A stretch of DNA of 6,267 nt from the NCBI GenBank assembly GCA_015489285.1, contig WGAA01000080.1:1-6267 (forward strand), written 5' to 3'. This DNA comes from Anaerolineae bacterium. Its GTDB lineage: Bacteria; Chloroflexota; Anaerolineae; JAADDB01. The position numbers were made by a program, and so were the translations under genes. Under the pieces are notes generated by a model, which was not told where the DNA came from, did no database searches, and saw only the letters and a list, made by a program, of their open reading frames with translations. The number at the start of each line of letters is the position of its first letter. Positions within the stretch are counted from its first letter, which is position 1. Below, piece by piece: positions 4,718 to 6,267 of this stretch.

Positions 4718-6058
4718 ATGGACGACGGTATTCATCCCAGAAACACAAACGAACCCAAAGCCCCCTCCCTCCGGGGGAAGGCGTGGCCCCTCTTACTCGC
4801 CATCCTTCTCCTGCTGAGCGGATGCAAGGGCACGTCCGGAGCCGCGCTATCCCGCCCCCCCTCCGCATTCATCGCCGACCTCGCCGCATACACCGTCAAA
4901 CTCACCGTCACCTGCCCAACGGGTGACGGAAGCGAAGGGAGCGGTGTCCTCATCTCCCCGGAAGGACACCTTCTCACCGCGTACCACGTCGTAGAACAAG
5001 CCGTCCGTAACCCCCGATGCCAGATCGTCGTCGGACGGAGCAAAAAGCTGAACAGCTCCCCCCTGCCCCTCTACCGAGCCCACATCGTCCTCACCGACGC
5101 CCCCATGGACATCGCCGTGTTACACATCTACGGCGACAGGAACGAGCGTCCCCTCGACATCACCTTTCGGGCCGCGCCCCTGGCCGAACACACCCCGCCC
5201 GTGGGAGCCACCGTCCACGTCCTGGGATATCCCGGCATCACCGACGACCTGCTGGCCTACGACAAGGACACCATCATCGCCGAAGGGGAATGTGGGGCGC
5301 CGGAAACGTGCTGGCTCCTCACCGAAGCCTTTGCCAGCTGGGGCAGCAGCGGAGGCCCCGTGTTCAACGACAACGGGGAACTCATCGGGCTCGCCGTGGG
5401 GGAGAAAAAAATGGCCTGGAAAGGCCGAGCCCACCGCCTCACCACCATCCGTCCCCTTCCCCCCTTTAGCGACTTCATCGCCCGGGCCCTTGCCCTCCCC
5501 ACCGCACCGACCGCCCATTCGGGTACCCCGGCCGCGGTCATCCCGCGGGTGGACGCGTGGGAACTGAAAATCGTCGGGCCCCTGGGCGTAAACTGGCGTA
5601 CAGAACCCAGCACGGCCAAAGGAAAAGCCACCGTCATCCGGGTCCTCCCCACCGGGACCACCCTCCACGTCATCCCCCCGGGAAACTGGCGTGGGTGGTG
5701 GGCCACCGCGGATGACCGGGGACACATGGGATGGGTCAAAGAACGCACCGAACGCCTCGTCCTCGCCGAACCCTACCTTACCACCACATCCTCCCTCCTC
5801 CACGAAGGGGACGAGGCCGTCGTCACCTGCCTCACCCGCTCCCCCTGTGCCACCCTTATTTACACCCCCGGTTACCGCAGCGAAGGGGGGGACGCGGTCA
5901 TCGGCCACCTGAGAGGGGGCACCCACGTCACCGTGCTCGAGGGGCCGGAATGGGTGGAAAACCGAATATGGTGGCGGGTGCGCGGTGACGACCTGGACGG
6001 ATGGCTGGAAGAGATCACGGACAAAGGATACCGACTTCTCGCGCCGGCCAAACCGTAA
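4718..6058 (+). CDS. Lipoprotein trypsin-like (S1C-type) serine protease with two SH3b domains
   Basis: With this start the product has 446 residues. A hydrophobic stretch ending in the lipobox LSGC (C36) predicts lipid anchoring outside the cytoplasmic membrane. A trypsin-fold protease follows with all three catalytic residues in typical settings: His90 in LLTAYHVVEQ, Asp131 in DAPMDIAVL, and Ser211 in WGSSGGPVFN. It resembles the HtrA/DegP catalytic domain but has no PDZ. Instead, two bacterial SH3 domains follow, at about 284-352 (VNWRTEPS ... MGWVKER) and 366-438 (ending WWRVRGDDLDGWLEE); such domains often bind cell-wall material. Six further cysteines are present, including two CX5C pairs (192/198 and 371/377). 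The in-frame ATG at 4649 has the better ribosome site (AGGAAA) but lies under a -10-like TACAAT, and the sequence between is less C-biased than the gene body, so ATG 4718 is preferred with limited confidence. Possible roles are surface protein processing or quality control; the substrate is unknown. Confidence 0.87.
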   Translation: MDDGIHPRNTNEPKAPSLRGKAWPLLLAILLLLSGCKGTSGAALSRPPSAFIADLAAYTVKLTVTCPTGDGSEGSGVLISPEGHLLTAYHVVEQAVRNPRCQIVVGRSKKLNSSPLPLYRAHIVLTDAPMDIAVLHIYGDRNERPLDITFRAAPLAEHTPPVGATVHVLGYPGITDDLLAYDKDTIIAEGECGAPETCWLLTEAFASWGSSGGPVFNDNGELIGLAVGEKKMAWKGRAHRLTTIRPLPPFSDFIARALALPTAPTAHSGTPAAVIPRVDAWELKIVGPLGVNWRTEPSTAKGKATVIRVLPTGTTLHVIPPGNWRGWWATADDRGHMGWVKERTERLVLAEPYLTTTSSLLHEGDEAVVTCLTRSPCATLIYTPGYRSEGGDAVIGHLRGGTHVTVLEGPEWVENRIWWRVRGDDLDGWLEEITDKGYRLLAPAKP

Positions 6059-6090
6059 CGCCTGGGAAGATCGAGTGTTCTGGTTAACAC

Positions 6091-6115
6091 CGGATGGTGA
6101 CGCTCGTCCCATCCG
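6091..6115 (+). terminator. Hairpin after the protease gene, possible weak terminator
   Basis: CGGATGG (6091-6097) pairs perfectly with CCATCCG (6109-6115). GAC/GTC inside the loop adds three pairs across one bulged T, closing on GCTC. The stem is good, but the downstream tract (CTCATTTCAT) is poor in T, so it may be a weak terminator or a leader structure of the following gene. A smaller inverted repeat, GTGTT/AACAC (6075-6079 and 6086-6090), lies just upstream. Confidence 0.45.
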
Positions 6116-6136
6116 CTCATTTCATCACGAATCGAT

Positions 6137-6143
6137 GAGGAGG
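6137..6143 (+). promoter_or_regulatory. Strong ribosome binding site of the fabI-type gene
   Basis: GAGGAGG lies 5 nt before ATG 6149. It is among the strongest such sites in the window and fixes the start of the truncated gene. Confidence 0.8.
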
Positions 6144-6148
6144 CACCT

Positions 6149-6267
6149 ATGGGTCTGTTTGAAGGGAAGAAAGGGCTCGTATTCGGAGTCGCCAACAAGT
6201 ACAGCATTGCCTGGGGGATTGCCAAAGTCCTGGCCGAAGAGGGCGCGGACGTGGGGCTCTCCTACGC
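6149..6267 (+). CDS. fabI: Enoyl-[acyl-carrier-protein] reductase (FabI type), N-terminus only
   Basis: Thirty-nine codons are visible before the window ends. FabI reduces the enoyl-ACP double bond with NAD(P)H in the last step of each fatty-acid elongation cycle, in the cytoplasm. The start MGLFEGKKGLVFGVANKYSI continues into AWGIAKVLAEEGADVGLSY. This has the FabI-type Rossmann motif: GVAN followed by SIAWGIA, rather than the GxxxGxG of other short-chain dehydrogenases. The catalytic tyrosine and lysine lie beyond the edge. It is 90 nt from the upstream stop with a hairpin in between, so it is probably a separate unit. The related InhA type cannot be fully excluded from 39 residues. Confidence 0.88.
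   Translation, partial: MGLFEGKKGLVFGVANKYSIAWGIAKVLAEEGADVGLSY

Noticed and set aside
5120..6112. 330-codon antisense frame opposite the protease gene
   Set aside because: It is glycine-rich noise produced by the C-rich coding strand; the plus-strand protease has an intact catalytic triad and domains.

Overview
The window reads as ordinary chromosomal DNA from a GC-rich bacterium. The plus-strand genes are C-rich at third codon positions. The gene styles suggest a Chloroflexota-like organism (Anaerolineae and relatives), but this is an impression from protein style and composition, not a proven placement. The styles in question are an adaptor with long alanine-rich repeats, a split MacB-type transporter, a lipoprotein protease carrying SH3b domains, and a secreted carbohydrate-binding-like protein.

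Layout. Positions 1-507 (minus strand) hold the N-terminal 169 residues of a secreted protein with a signal peptide and a CBM4/9-like beta-sandwich; it runs off the left edge. Positions 508-830 are a divergent intergenic region with inverted repeats and a good sigma70-type promoter (TTGACC, 17 bp, TATCCT) firing to the right. Positions 831-4320 are a three-gene operon: HlyD/MacA-type adaptor, MacB/LolD-type ATPase and MacB/FtsX-type permease. The genes are joined by ATGA and GTGA stop/start overlaps, so they are probably translationally coupled into one tripartite export system. Positions 4321-4717 are non-coding and dense in 7-bp direct repeats. Positions 4718-6058 encode a lipid-anchored trypsin-like serine protease with two C-terminal SH3b domains. 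A hairpin follows, and at 6149 a fabI-type enoyl-ACP reductase gene begins and runs off the right edge.

How they work together. The efflux-type operon is a clear functional unit. The secreted CBM-like protein, the exporter and the lipoprotein protease all act at or outside the cytoplasmic membrane, but nothing in the sequence shows that they share a pathway. FabI belongs to fatty-acid synthesis and looks like the start of a separate unit.

The least expected signals are three. First, about 18 heptamers of differing sequence share a G-N-N-Y-N-A-C skeleton across 4326-4613, and three of the five clusters are followed at exactly 5 nt by GGCGTG. Second, the adaptor hairpin is built from six exact-length 26-residue repeats with a Cys pair near its centre. 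Third, a promoter-like signal sits over the upstream ATG of the protease gene and argues for a later start. I see no mobile element, CRISPR array, tRNA or rRNA.
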